A stretch of 64,000 nucleotides of DNA, from assembly GCA_008680965.1 (NCBI GenBank), contig NAKE01000001.1, forward strand, positions 1,860,001 through 1,924,000, in the 5' to 3' direction. The DNA is from Collinsella aerofaciens (lineage in GTDB: Bacteria; Actinomycetota; Coriobacteriia; Coriobacteriales; Coriobacteriaceae). A program made the position numbers and the translations under genes. Below are positions 50,490 through 58,792 of the stretch, one piece after another. Positions within the stretch are counted from its first letter, which is position 1; each line of letters begins with the position of its first letter. Below the pieces are notes generated by a model. It was not told the origin of the DNA and did not search any database. It saw only the letters and a list, made by a program, of their open reading frames with translations.

Positions 50490-51672
50490 CGAGAAGCGCC
50501 TCCACTCCGGGCAGGGCCTTACCCTCGACGAGCTCCATGGAAGCGCCACCACCGGTAGAGATCCAGCTCATCTTGTCGGCCAGGTTGAACTTGTTGACGG
50601 CTGCGACAGAGTCGCCACCACCGATGATCGAGGTGCAATCAGCCTCGGCGACAGCCTCGGCGATAGCCTGGGTGCCGTGAGCGAAGTTATCGAACTCGAA
50701 GACGCCCATGGGGCCATTCCAGAACACAGTCTTGGCACCCTTGACAGCCTCGGCGTAGAGCTCCTCGGTCTTGGGGCCGATGTCCATACCCTCACGGTCG
50801 TCGGGGATAGCGTCGGAAGCGACAACCTCGGGGACAGCATCCTCGCCAAAGTGATCAGCAACGCGGTTGTCGATGGGGAGCAGGATCTTGACGCCCTTCT
50901 CCTCGGCCTTCTTGAGCATCTCACCGGCGCGCTCGACCCAGTCCTCTTCCTTGAGGGACTGACCGACGGACAGGCCCTGAGCCAGGAAGAAGGTGTAGGC
51001 CATGCCGCCACCGATGATCAGGGTATCAGCGGAGTCGATGAGGTGATCGAGAACGCCGATCTTGGAGGAAACCTTGGAACCGCCGACGATGGCGACGAAG
51101 GGGCGCTCGGGCTCGGCGAAGATGCCGGTCAGCGTGTCGACCTCCTTCTCGAGCAGGAAGCCGGCGACGGCAGGCAGGTAAGCGGCGGGGCCCACGACGG
51201 AACCCTGGGCGCGGTGTGCGGTGCCGAAGGCATCGAGAACGAAGACGTCACCATAGGAAGCGAGCTTCTTGGCGATCTCGGGATCGTTCTTCTTCTCACG
51301 CTTGTCAAAACGGACGTTCTCGAGAACGAGGACCTTGCCCGGCTCGACGGCGGCGACAGCCTCGGCGGCCTTCTCGCCATACGTGTCGGCAACAAAAGCA
51401 ACGTCAAGGCCAGAGAGCTCAGCGAGCTTCTTGGCGACAGGCTCGAGGGAAAGCTCGGGCTGGAAGCCAGTGCCCTCAGGACGGCCGAGGTGGCTCATGA
51501 GGATGACGCGAGCGTTGTGCTCAACGAGGTAGTTGATGGTGGGCAGGGCAGCCTTGATACGGGTGGTGTCGCCAACGACGCCATCCTTGATAGGCACGTT
51601 GAAGTCAACGCGGACGAGAACGCGCTTGCCGTCGACATCGATGTCGCGGACGGTCTTCTTGGTAAAGGCCAT
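50482..51672 (-). CDS. pgk: Phosphoglycerate kinase
   Basis: A 396-residue kinase that makes ATP from 1,3-bisphosphoglycerate. RVLVRVDFNVPIKDG near the start and the nucleotide-binding GNTVFWNGPMGVFE-like block (KTVFWNGPMGVFEFDNFAHG) are characteristic. ATG 51672 is the start, with a modest GAAAGG site. It follows gapA by 141 nt, with a terminator-like structure between, and overlaps tpiA at its end. Confidence 0.97.
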   Translation of the reverse strand: MAFTKKTVRDIDVDGKRVLVRVDFNVPIKDGVVGDTTRIKAALPTINYLVEHNARVILMSHLGRPEGTGFQPELSLEPVAKKLAELSGLDVAFVADTYGEKAAEAVAAVEPGKVLVLENVRFDKREKKNDPEIAKKLASYGDVFVLDAFGTAHRAQGSVVGPAAYLPAVAGFLLEKEVDTLTGIFAEPERPFVAIVGGSKVSSKIGVLDHLIDSADTLIIGGGMAYTFFLAQGLSVGQSLKEEDWVERAGEMLKKAEEKGVKILLPIDNRVADHFGEDAVPEVVASDAIPDDREGMDIGPKTEELYAEAVKGAKTVFWNGPMGVFEFDNFAHGTQAIAEAVAEADCTSIIGGGDSVAAVNKFNLADKMSWISTGGGASMELVEGKALPGVEALLDA

Positions 51673-51728
51673 GTTTGCTTCTACCTTTCGTACGTGTCTG
51701 CCTCCCATTACGGCAGACGATTTCCTAT

Positions 51729-51776
51729 AAAAAAGGGCGCGACCCTAGGGTGTAAGCCCTATGAGGCCGCGCCCTT
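51729..51776 (-). terminator. Terminator-like hairpin between gapA and pgk
   Basis: An outer stem AAGGGCGCG/CGCGCCCTT with a second inner helix (CATAGGG/CCCTAGG) lies 36 nt after the gapA stop; it is followed on the minus strand by TTTTTATAGG. It probably reduces pgk-tpiA-gpmI relative to gapA. Confidence 0.85.
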
Positions 51777-51813
51777 CTTTAGACGCTCAACGAGCTATTC
51801 GCTAAAAGCTAAA

Positions 51814-52839
51814 TTAAGCAACGAACTTCTCGAAGTACTTGATGGTGCGGACCATCTGAGAGGTGTAGGAGTTCTCGTTGTCGTACCAAGAGGTGACCTG
51901 AACGAGGGTCTGGCCGTTGCCGAGATCAGAGCACATGGTCTGAGTGGCGTCGAAGATGGAGCCGTGGGTCTCGCCGACGATGTCGCGGGAGACGATCTGG
52001 TCCTCGTTGTAGGCGAAGGTATCGGGGATGGTCTCGGCGTAGGCCTTCATGGCAGCGTTGACCTCGTCGACGGTGACCTTCTTGTCAACGACGGCGTAGA
52101 GGTTGGTCAGCGAGCCGGTCGGCGTCGGGACGCGCTGGGCGGCACCGATGAGCTTGCCGTTGAGCTCGGGGAGAACCAGGCCGATGGCCTTGGCAGCGCC
52201 CGTGGTGTTCGGGACGATGTTCTCGGAGCAGGCGCGGGAGCGACGGAAGTTGCCCTTGCGCTGCGGGCCGTCGAGCGGCATCTGGTCGCCGGTGAAGGCG
52301 TGGATGGTGGTCATGATGCCGGAGACGATGGGAGCGAAGTCGTTCAGGCCCTTGGCCATCGGGGCGAGGCAGTTGGTGGTGCAGGAAGCAGCGGAGATGA
52401 TGTTGTCCTCAGCGGTCAGCGTCTCATGGTTGACGTTGTACACGATGGTGGGCAGATCGCTGCCGGCCGGAGCGGAGATGACGACCTTCTTGGCGCCAGC
52501 GTTGATGTGGGCCTGAGCCTTAGCCTTGCTGGTGTAGAAGCCGGTGCACTCGAGAACGACGTCGACGTCGAGGTCGCCCCAAGGCAGGTTGTTGGCGTCG
52601 GCCTCCTTGTAGATCTTGATCTCCTTGCCGTCAACGGTGATGGAATCCTCGCCAGCGACGACCTCGTGATCGCGAGCATAGTTGCCCTGCGTGGAGTCGT
52701 ACTTCAGCAGGTAAGCGAGCATATCGGGAGAGGTGAGGTCGTTGATAGCGACGATCTCGGAGCCCTCATGACCGAACATCTGGCGGAAGGCCAGACGACC
52801 GATGCGACCGAAGCCGTTAATAGCAACCTTTACTGCCAT
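51814..52839 (-). CDS. gapA: Glyceraldehyde-3-phosphate dehydrogenase
   Basis: A 341-residue dehydrogenase that oxidises glyceraldehyde-3-phosphate to 1,3-bisphosphoglycerate. The NAD loop NGFGRIGRLAFRQM, the catalytic cysteine in SAASCTTNCLAPM and the WYDNENSYTSQMVRT ending are present. ATG 52839 has GAAAGGAG upstream. It is the first gene of the cluster; a GTTAAA/TTTAAC operator-like sequence lies 134 nt upstream. Confidence 0.97.
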   Translation of the reverse strand: MAVKVAINGFGRIGRLAFRQMFGHEGSEIVAINDLTSPDMLAYLLKYDSTQGNYARDHEVVAGEDSITVDGKEIKIYKEADANNLPWGDLDVDVVLECTGFYTSKAKAQAHINAGAKKVVISAPAGSDLPTIVYNVNHETLTAEDNIISAASCTTNCLAPMAKGLNDFAPIVSGIMTTIHAFTGDQMPLDGPQRKGNFRRSRACSENIVPNTTGAAKAIGLVLPELNGKLIGAAQRVPTPTGSLTNLYAVVDKKVTVDEVNAAMKAYAETIPDTFAYNEDQIVSRDIVGETHGSIFDATQTMCSDLGNGQTLVQVTSWYDNENSYTSQMVRTIKYFEKFVA

Positions 52840-52972
52840 TGTGTCTCCTTTCGTAAGGCCCCCGCAAGCTACAGCGCCTGCCGTTGAGGCCCACAAACTA
52901 ACCACTCGCCTAATATACCTTTTTTTTGGCTTGAATTTCACGAGAATGCTCGAAATTGAAAATCAAATTTGC

Positions 52973-52988
52973 GTTAAAACGCTTTAAC
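52973..52988 (-). promoter_or_regulatory. Possible operator upstream of gapA
   Basis: GTTAAAACGCTTTAAC is an inverted repeat (GTTAAA-N4-TTTAAC) in a very AT-rich spacer, and GTTAAA recurs at about 53003 and 53027. It could bind a glycolytic regulator. The spacing does not fit a canonical Rex or CggR site. Confidence 0.4.
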
Positions 52989-53032
52989 GTATAAAACAGC
53001 AGTTAAACCACCATAAAAGCTATTGCGTTAAA

Positions 53033-53962
53033 CTACCCGCTTGCTTCAATGAGCTTTTCAAGGCGCAAAACACGGTGATACAAGGCCGACTTCGACAAAG
53101 GAGGGTCGGCCATTTCCCCCAAATCTCGCAGTGAGAGATCGGGGTAACGCTCGCGTAAGTCACAAAAAACTGCCAGAGCGTCCGGCAGCGTTTCGCGCAA
53201 ACCGCGCCGATCAAGCTCATCGATGAGCGCAAGCTGATGTTGGGCGGCACCGGCACTTCTGGTCTGGTTGGCAAGCTCTGCGTTCACGCGACGATTCACG
53301 TCGTTCTTCACCAGCTTAACCGCGCGGGCCTCTTCAATCTCGGCAACGCTGCGCTTGGCGCCAATCAGCTGTAACAGACGTTTAATCTCCTCGGCACTCT
53401 TGATGTACACGGCATACGAGCCGCGACGCGCATTGACGCGGGCGTGAACTCCAATCTGCTCCAGAAGGTCGCAAAGTCCCTTTGCATACTCCTCGCCCTG
53501 AACCGCGATCTCCAAATGAAAATCGCCACGCGGGTCGGCAACAAAGCCTCCGGCAATCAGCGCACCGCGAATATAGGCGAGCCTGCAGCAAGGACGGGCG
53601 ACGATGTGGCGCGGCACACCCGCGACGAGCCCTCCCCTACGGTCGAGAATGCCCAGCAGCACCAGAGCCTTATCCAAATCGGGCTGATCGGGCAAGGTGA
53701 TGAGATAGTTTCGTACCTTGTGCAGGACCGACTTACGAACCGTGAATTCGGTCTTGAGCTTAAGGATACGATGCGTCAGCGCAATCATCGTGCGCGCCAC
53801 AGCACCCGTCTCGGTCGCGACCGTCAAGCGGTACCGTCCCGAGCCCGCCAGCGAAAGCGTGCCGCTCACACGCGTTAGCGCAGCAAGCGTCGACAAATCG
53901 CAGTATTCGCATTCTGGTTCGCAGCGCGCAAGCTCGTCACGCACCTCAGCGGTAAACGACAT
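53033..53962 (-). CDS. whiA: Sporulation/cell-division regulator WhiA
   Basis: A 309-residue DNA-binding protein. The N-terminal LAGLIDADG-like region (RCCRLAYIRGALIAGGFVAD...) and the C-terminal helix-turn-helix with DLSLRDLGEMADPPLSKSAL (YPDLSLRDLGE) fit WhiA. It is a conserved Gram-positive cell-division gene, also in non-sporulating species. It starts 6 nt after the rapZ stop, in the standard rapZ-(yvcK)-whiA order, here without yvcK between. Confidence 0.95.
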   Translation of the reverse strand: MSFTAEVRDELARCEPECEYCDLSTLAALTRVSGTLSLAGSGRYRLTVATETGAVARTMIALTHRILKLKTEFTVRKSVLHKVRNYLITLPDQPDLDKALVLLGILDRRGGLVAGVPRHIVARPCCRLAYIRGALIAGGFVADPRGDFHLEIAVQGEEYAKGLCDLLEQIGVHARVNARRGSYAVYIKSAEEIKRLLQLIGAKRSVAEIEEARAVKLVKNDVNRRVNAELANQTRSAGAAQHQLALIDELDRRGLRETLPDALAVFCDLRERYPDLSLRDLGEMADPPLSKSALYHRVLRLEKLIEASG

Positions 53963-53968
53963 GTAAAC

Positions 53969-54889
53969 CTATGCCTTCGTGTTGGCACGCGACAGGTCAC
54001 GGTGGGAGATGCTCACATGATACTGAGCACCCTCCAGGTAGCGGGCCGTGGCCTCGGCAATGGCGACGCTACGGTGCTGTCCGCCTGTGCAGCCGATAGC
54101 AATGGAAAGCTGCGGCTTGCCCTCTGCGATATAACCCGGCATGACCGTATCGAGCAGCTGAGTCCAGGCCTTCCAGAACTCCTGGGTCTTGGGGTGGTCC
54201 AAGACAAAATCGGAGACCTTCTTATCGAGACCGGTCATGGTGCGCATCTCGGGATCGTAGAAAGGATTGGGCAAGAAGCGAACATCGATCATGATATCCG
54301 CCTCGATGGGCATGCCATGCTTAAAGCCAAACGAGAACACGTGGACATCCATAAGCTGCTGGTCGGACAGCTCGGAAAAAGCCATGCGCAGCTTGTTGCG
54401 CAAGGCAGAAGTGCGCAAGCGGCTCGTGTCGATAATCATATCGGCTCGATCGCGAACGCCCTGCAGCTGCAGACGTTCACGCTGAATAGCGTCGGCCGTG
54501 GTCTCCCCCGGCTTTGCAATGGGATGGCGACGACGGTTTTCGCTATACCGGCGAATCAGCACCTCGTCAGACGCCTCGAGAAACACAATGTCGCAGCTCA
54601 TCTCGCGCTCTTCCAGTGCGGCAACAGCATCGAGCAGTTCATCGAACAAGCCCTGGCTACGCAGGTCGCAGGTAACGGCAAGGTGCCTGCCCACGCCCGT
54701 ATTGATGCCAACGAGCTCAGCAAGCTGGGCAATCAGGCGTGGGGGCAGGTTGTCGATACAAAAATAGCCCATGTCCTCAAACACATGCATGGCTTGCGTT
54801 CGGCCCGAGCCGGACATTCCGGTGATGATAACGATATCGGGGATACGCTCCGAGCGCTCCGCCGCATCCATGGCATCTCCCTTTTGCAT
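53969..54889 (-). CDS. rapZ: RNase adapter/nucleotide-binding protein RapZ (YvcJ)
   Basis: A 306-residue P-loop protein. The Walker A is GMSGSGRTQAM, with Arg in the usual Lys position as is common in actinobacterial members, and the C-terminal block GCTGGQHRSVAIAEATARYL is the signature. It binds nucleotides and, in other bacteria, links amino-sugar sensing to RNA control. ATG 54889 has TAGGAGG; ATG 54871 is the alternative. It is followed immediately by whiA. It lies just after the nan locus, which is of interest since RapZ senses an amino sugar in E. coli. Confidence 0.95.
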   Translation of the reverse strand: MQKGDAMDAAERSERIPDIVIITGMSGSGRTQAMHVFEDMGYFCIDNLPPRLIAQLAELVGINTGVGRHLAVTCDLRSQGLFDELLDAVAALEEREMSCDIVFLEASDEVLIRRYSENRRRHPIAKPGETTADAIQRERLQLQGVRDRADMIIDTSRLRTSALRNKLRMAFSELSDQQLMDVHVFSFGFKHGMPIEADIMIDVRFLPNPFYDPEMRTMTGLDKKVSDFVLDHPKTQEFWKAWTQLLDTVMPGYIAEGKPQLSIAIGCTGGQHRSVAIAEATARYLEGAQYHVSISHRDLSRANTKA

Positions 54890-54907
54890 GTGTGCCTCCT
54901 AAAATAA

Positions 54908-54936
54908 GCGCGGGACCCGGCCAGCGGATCCCGCGC
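54908..54936 (-). terminator. Hairpin after nanE
   Basis: A stem GCGCGGGATCC/GG-TCCCGCGC (one G-T pair) with a 7-8 nt loop lies about 50 nt after the nanE stop and is followed on the minus strand by TTATTTTAGG, right before the rapZ ribosome site. Confidence 0.75.
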
Positions 54937-54987
54937 GATCAATTGCCTTTATTGAGTATACCGCCCCAAGCGGATACAAGGCCCGTC

Positions 54988-55674
54988 TTACGCCTCAAGC
55001 GCAGCCTTGAACCAACTTGTAATACTCGTGGGGTGCGTGATAGCGGTGCCGACGACAACGGCCCACGCGCCGGCGTCGATTGCAGCGCGAGCCTCCTCGG
55101 GCGTATGCACGCGACCCTCGCAAATGATGGGAAGGCCGGGAAATTCCTCGGTCGCCTGACGCAGGAGCGGCAGGTCGGGGCCATCGGCCATGGTGCAGTC
55201 GATGGCGGCGACACCGTGAGAGAGTGTGGTGGATACCAGGTCGAAGCCCATATCAACCGCACGGCGAATGTCCTCGATGGTGGCACAATCCGCCATCAGG
55301 AGCACACCCTCCTCGTGCAGCGGGCGGAAGGTATCCTCGACCGACTTGCCATCGGGACGCGGACGATCGGTGGCGTCGATCGCCACGATATCGGCACCCG
55401 CAGCAACGCAGGCACGAGCGTGACGCAGCGTCGGCGTGATGTAAACGCCCTCGTGCCCGTCCTTCCACAGACCGATGACGGGAACCTCACAGCGACCCTT
55501 AATGGCGGCAATGTCGGCAAGGCCCTGGCAGCGAATGGCGGCGGCGCCGCCAAGCTCGCAAGCGCGAGACATTTGAGCCATGGTCTCGGGCGTACGAAGC
55601 GGCTCGCCCATATACGCCTGAACGCTCACGACGAGCTTGCCCTTCAGGGACTGGATCAAAGGATCAACGGTCAT
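54988..55674 (-). CDS. nanE: N-acetylmannosamine-6-phosphate 2-epimerase
   Basis: A 228-residue TIM-barrel enzyme that epimerises ManNAc-6-P to GlcNAc-6-P. It opens MTVDPLIQSLKGKLVVSVQA, has the GLWKDGHEGVYITPT block, DIVAIDATDRPRP and the final ICEGRVHTPEEARAAIDAGA, the nanE pattern. ATG 55674 is preferred on family length; GTG 55713 is an alternative. It is the last gene of the sialic acid operon. Confidence 0.95.
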   Translation of the reverse strand: MTVDPLIQSLKGKLVVSVQAYMGEPLRTPETMAQMSRACELGGAAAIRCQGLADIAAIKGRCEVPVIGLWKDGHEGVYITPTLRHARACVAAGADIVAIDATDRPRPDGKSVEDTFRPLHEEGVLLMADCATIEDIRRAVDMGFDLVSTTLSHGVAAIDCTMADGPDLPLLRQATEEFPGLPIICEGRVHTPEEARAAIDAGAWAVVVGTAITHPTSITSWFKAALEA

Positions 55675-55699
55675 GTTCGACTCAACCTTTCTCAAAACA

Positions 55700-55797
55700 G
55701 CCTTCTGAGACACCGCACCTTGACGTTCAAACCGTCGCTCGCGTACCGAAGTACGCTTCGCTCCTCTTTCACGTCAATCTGCGGCACCTCAGAAGGC
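55700..55797. repeat. 98-bp imperfect palindrome between nanK and nanE
   Basis: The outer arms 55700-55726 and 55771-55797 match at 22 of 27 positions (GCCTTCTGAG and TTGACGT blocks perfect), and a GCGTAC-CGAA-GTACGC hairpin lies inside. It spans the nanE translation-start region on the minus strand. Confidence 0.8.
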
Positions 55798-55814
55798 GCA
55801 CTTGGTAGTTATGT

Positions 55815-56780
55815 TTACTTCAACGATGCAAGAAGGTGTTCGGCGGCACCGATGAGCGGCGCGTCGCCCTCCAGAGAGCCGATGAGAATCGGCGTGTCCT
55901 GAAGCGGGTCGAGCGCCTGGCTGGCATAGCCCTCGTGCACCGAGTCCTTCCACGTCTGTGAACGCCAATCGGGACCTTGGTGAATCACGCCGCCCGAAAG
56001 CACGATGACCTCAGGGTCCAGGATGTTAGCGAGCGAGCCCAGGCTGGCGCCCAGCGCAAAGCCGGCGTCATGAATGACCTCGGTCGCCTTTGCGTCGCCT
56101 GCGCGGCACAGGTCGTTCACGTCACGGCCGACCGAAGGACGGCTGGGGTCGACGCGGCCAAAACGCTCATCGTACATGCGCCCGATTGATGTTCCGGAAG
56201 CAACCGACTCCAGATGGCCGGAACGCCCGCAGGCGCAGGGAATGCCGGCGGCAGCCGAGCACTCGATGTGGCCCATATGGCCGGCAGCACCATGGAAGCC
56301 CTGCATCACGCGGCCGTTCTCGACATATGCGCCGCCGATGCCCGTACCGATGCCCAAACACAAGACGGAGAACTTGCCCTTGCCGACGCCCCAGTGGGCC
56401 TCGCCCAGAGCATGAGCCTGCACGTCGCCTACAACGGCAACGGGAAGGCCGAGGTCCTCGCGCAGACGCGGCCCCAACTGAACGCCGGACCAGCCGGGCA
56501 TAATCTCATTGGCATACGCGATGGCGCCCGTCTTGGGGTCGACGACACCGGCAGCGCCGATGCCAACTCCGAGGACCTCGACATCGGGATTTGCCTCAAG
56601 AGCTGCCTTGATAGACGCCTCGATGCGCTGGAAGACCGCTTCGCCACCCTCCTGGGCCTCGGTGGGAACCTCAGCCTCAAAAACGGGATGGGGCACACCG
56701 CCGTCAGCCGGGTACTCCATGATGGCAGTCGCGATCTTAGTTCCGCCGATATCGACAGAGCAGACGTACTTGTTCTCCAT
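55815..56780 (-). CDS. nanK: N-acetylmannosamine kinase (ROK family)
   Basis: A 321-residue sugar kinase. The ATP loop is VDIGGTKIATAIM, with the Asp of the LGIGTGIGGAYV region and the structural zinc segment GHMGHIECSAAAGIPCACGR (Cys/His; the third Cys of the consensus is replaced by His). Within a nanA-nanK-nanE operon the substrate is very probably ManNAc, although ROK kinases vary. ATG 56780 has GAAGGAG upstream. Confidence 0.9.
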   Translation of the reverse strand: MENKYVCSVDIGGTKIATAIMEYPADGGVPHPVFEAEVPTEAQEGGEAVFQRIEASIKAALEANPDVEVLGVGIGAAGVVDPKTGAIAYANEIMPGWSGVQLGPRLREDLGLPVAVVGDVQAHALGEAHWGVGKGKFSVLCLGIGTGIGGAYVENGRVMQGFHGAAGHMGHIECSAAAGIPCACGRSGHLESVASGTSIGRMYDERFGRVDPSRPSVGRDVNDLCRAGDAKATEVIHDAGFALGASLGSLANILDPEVIVLSGGVIHQGPDWRSQTWKDSVHEGYASQALDPLQDTPILIGSLEGDAPLIGAAEHLLASLK

Positions 56781-56879
56781 GTCGTTCTCCTTCGGAGACA
56801 AAACAACTACAGGAAATGCGCCGTCAGGCTAGCCGTCACAGCGCGGTAAAGGTTTTCCAGGTGCCCGAGATCGCCGAGA

Positions 56880-56921
56880 AACCGTGCGGCCATTGGCCTA
56901 ATGGGTCATGGCCGCACGGTT
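56880..56921 (-). terminator. Hairpin between nanA and nanK
   Basis: A perfect 13-bp stem AACCGTGCGGCCA/TGGCCGCACGGTT with a 16-nt loop is followed on the minus strand by TCTCGGCG. There is no T-run, so it may be a processing or stabilising structure. Confidence 0.6.
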
Positions 56922-56951
56922 GAACGGCGAGGTCGGGTGCCTGGGAAAGCT

Positions 56952-57872
56952 TTAAAGGAGACCGTTGTCCTGGAGGACCTTGCGAATCGCCTCGACGTTC
57001 TCACCGGTCATGGCCTTCACCGGGCGCGGCATGGTCGGGCTGTCGAAGATGCCCATGAGGTTCATAGCGGTCTTGAAGGCGCCGACGCCACCGGCATAGC
57101 CCTGGACGCCCGAGGTGACATCCCAGATGTGCGAAATCTCATTGAGGCGATCCTGCTCGGCCTTGACGGTAGCCCAGTCACCAGCCTGAGCGGCCTTCCA
57201 CTGACGAACGTAGCCCTCGGGCTCAACGTTGGCGAGGCCCGGAACGGAACCGTCGGCGCCACCGAGATAGGCACCGTCGACGACGACCTCATGGCCGGTA
57301 AGGATGCTCATCGGATGGCCGTTCTTCTCGTTCTCCTGAATGAGGTAGCGGAACGAGATGTCATCGCCCGAGGAATCCTTGACGCCAGCCAGGACGCCCT
57401 CGGCGCCGAGCTTAGCAAGGAGCTTCCAGGGGAGCTTGGTGTGGACGCACACGGGGATGTCGTAGGCGAAGATGGGCAGGTCGAGTTCCTCGTGAAGGAT
57501 GCGGAAGTGCTCCTCGACCTCGGTCATGCCCTGCAGGGCATAGAACGGGCAGGTGGCGACGAGCGCATCGGCGCCCAGCTCCTGAGCGACCTTGCCGTGC
57601 TCGATCATGCGCTCGGTCTCGGTGTCGATGATGCCGACCAGAACGGGAACGCGGTGGTCGACGATACGGACGGCCTCTGCGACAATCTGGCGACGGCGCT
57701 CGTCGGTGGAGAAGACGACCTCGCCCGAGGAGCCCAGGAAGAACAGGCCATCGACGCCGGCATCGATCATGCGGTTGATGCTGCGCTCAAAGGAGGCAAC
57801 GTCGAGCTGGTGGTCTTCGGTATCGGGAACAACGACGGGAGGGATAACGCCGGTGAATTTCTGAGTTGCCAC
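56952..57872 (-). CDS. nanA: N-acetylneuraminate lyase
   Basis: A 306-residue class I aldolase that splits sialic acid into pyruvate and ManNAc. It shows GSSGEVVFSTDER (GSSGE near the catalytic tyrosine region) and the Schiff-base lysine in GVKDSSGD. The start is GTG 57872 with AAGGAG upstream. The same family includes DapA; the neighbours nanK and nanE and the two esterases favour nanA. Substrate residues were not checked against a structure. Confidence 0.9.
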   Translation of the reverse strand: MATQKFTGVIPPVVVPDTEDHQLDVASFERSINRMIDAGVDGLFFLGSSGEVVFSTDERRRQIVAEAVRIVDHRVPVLVGIIDTETERMIEHGKVAQELGADALVATCPFYALQGMTEVEEHFRILHEELDLPIFAYDIPVCVHTKLPWKLLAKLGAEGVLAGVKDSSGDDISFRYLIQENEKNGHPMSILTGHEVVVDGAYLGGADGSVPGLANVEPEGYVRQWKAAQAGDWATVKAEQDRLNEISHIWDVTSGVQGYAGGVGAFKTAMNLMGIFDSPTMPRPVKAMTGENVEAIRKVLQDNGLL

Positions 57873-57940
57873 AAGAATCTCCTTAGTTGTCTGGCGGGCA
57901 GCCCTATGCCGCCCACTCTTGTTGGCGGTGTCCAGGCCGT

Positions 57941-58792
57941 CTAGGCCAAAGAACACGAATAGAACGTTTGGTTAAAGAAGTCGACGACTTCGTTTTCGAA
58001 CGCATTGATGCGCTCGTGAGCGTATTTGGCATAGATGATATGCCTCCGGTCACACTCAAGACCGTTGAATACGGCAAACTGGCCCTTGGGATCACTCACG
58101 GTATCCATGAGCGATGTGCCCATGAGCACCGAGCCACGAACCCGAGGCGACAGCGTCTCGAGACCGCTGGGAAGCGGATTGGCAAGCGCCGTGCAGGCAA
58201 GGCCCCGCTCGTCCAGAGCAGAAACCGCCAGCGCGACACCGCCGCCAAGGCCCTCGCCCCATGCAAAGATGCGGTCGGGATCCATGCCATCAAGGTTGCG
58301 CGCAACCTTCGCCAACGCGCAGCCCCAACGGACACGCTCGACAAAAGCAGGCGAGGTAATCCCCTGCTGCAGATCGCTGGATCCAATAGTCTCATCGTCC
58401 AGCGCAAGCACGGCATATCCCATGGCGGCAAACCGCGTCATGTGATGCCATCCCCGCACGGGTCGGTCGATGTCATGGAACATCAGACACAGCGGAACAA
58501 GCTCGGATCTTCGGGCGCAACCAGAGGGCTCAATCAAACGGCCGTGCACGACATACCCGCCGAGCTCAAAGGAAACCTCGGAGTAGCGCGCGCACGGATT
58601 GGCGAAATCAATCGCCGTAACGGTCAGCCCGCAAACCTCAAGGTCCGAAGCGGCTGTCTCCAACTCGGAAACATCCGCAGAAGCATCGCCGCGCCAATCC
58701 CGGAAATCAGAGAGCCTTGACGAAACCGTCCCAGCAATTCCCGCAAGCTCGGGGACAATCAGCTCATCGATATTGCTCTCGCACTTAGACAT
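57941..58792 (-). CDS. AXE1-family esterase paralogue lacking the catalytic serine
   Basis: A 283-residue alpha/beta hydrolase of the acetyl-xylan-esterase/cephalosporin-C-deacetylase family. Where the active partner encoded just upstream has GASQGGG, this protein has WGEGLGGG, so the nucleophilic Ser is Gly. The Asp (SLMDTVSDP) and His (KYAHERI) positions are kept. It overlaps the upstream esterase by 8 nt. The N-terminal 40 residues are acidic. I infer a non-catalytic or altered role, such as binding or a heteromeric partner. Confidence 0.8.
   Translation of the reverse strand: MSKCESNIDELIVPELAGIAGTVSSRLSDFRDWRGDASADVSELETAASDLEVCGLTVTAIDFANPCARYSEVSFELGGYVVHGRLIEPSGCARRSELVPLCLMFHDIDRPVRGWHHMTRFAAMGYAVLALDDETIGSSDLQQGITSPAFVERVRWGCALAKVARNLDGMDPDRIFAWGEGLGGGVALAVSALDERGLACTALANPLPSGLETLSPRVRGSVLMGTSLMDTVSDPKGQFAVFNGLECDRRHIIYAKYAHERINAFENEVVDFFNQTFYSCSLA

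Noticed and set aside
50422..52887. Plus-strand open frame of 821 codons opposite pgk and gapA
   Set aside because: Antisense to classical glycolytic genes; codon-bias artefact.
52973..52988. Rex or CggR operator upstream of gapA
   Set aside because: The half-site spacing (GTTAA-6-TTAAC) does not match the Rex consensus with a 4-nt spacer, and no CggR gene precedes gapA.
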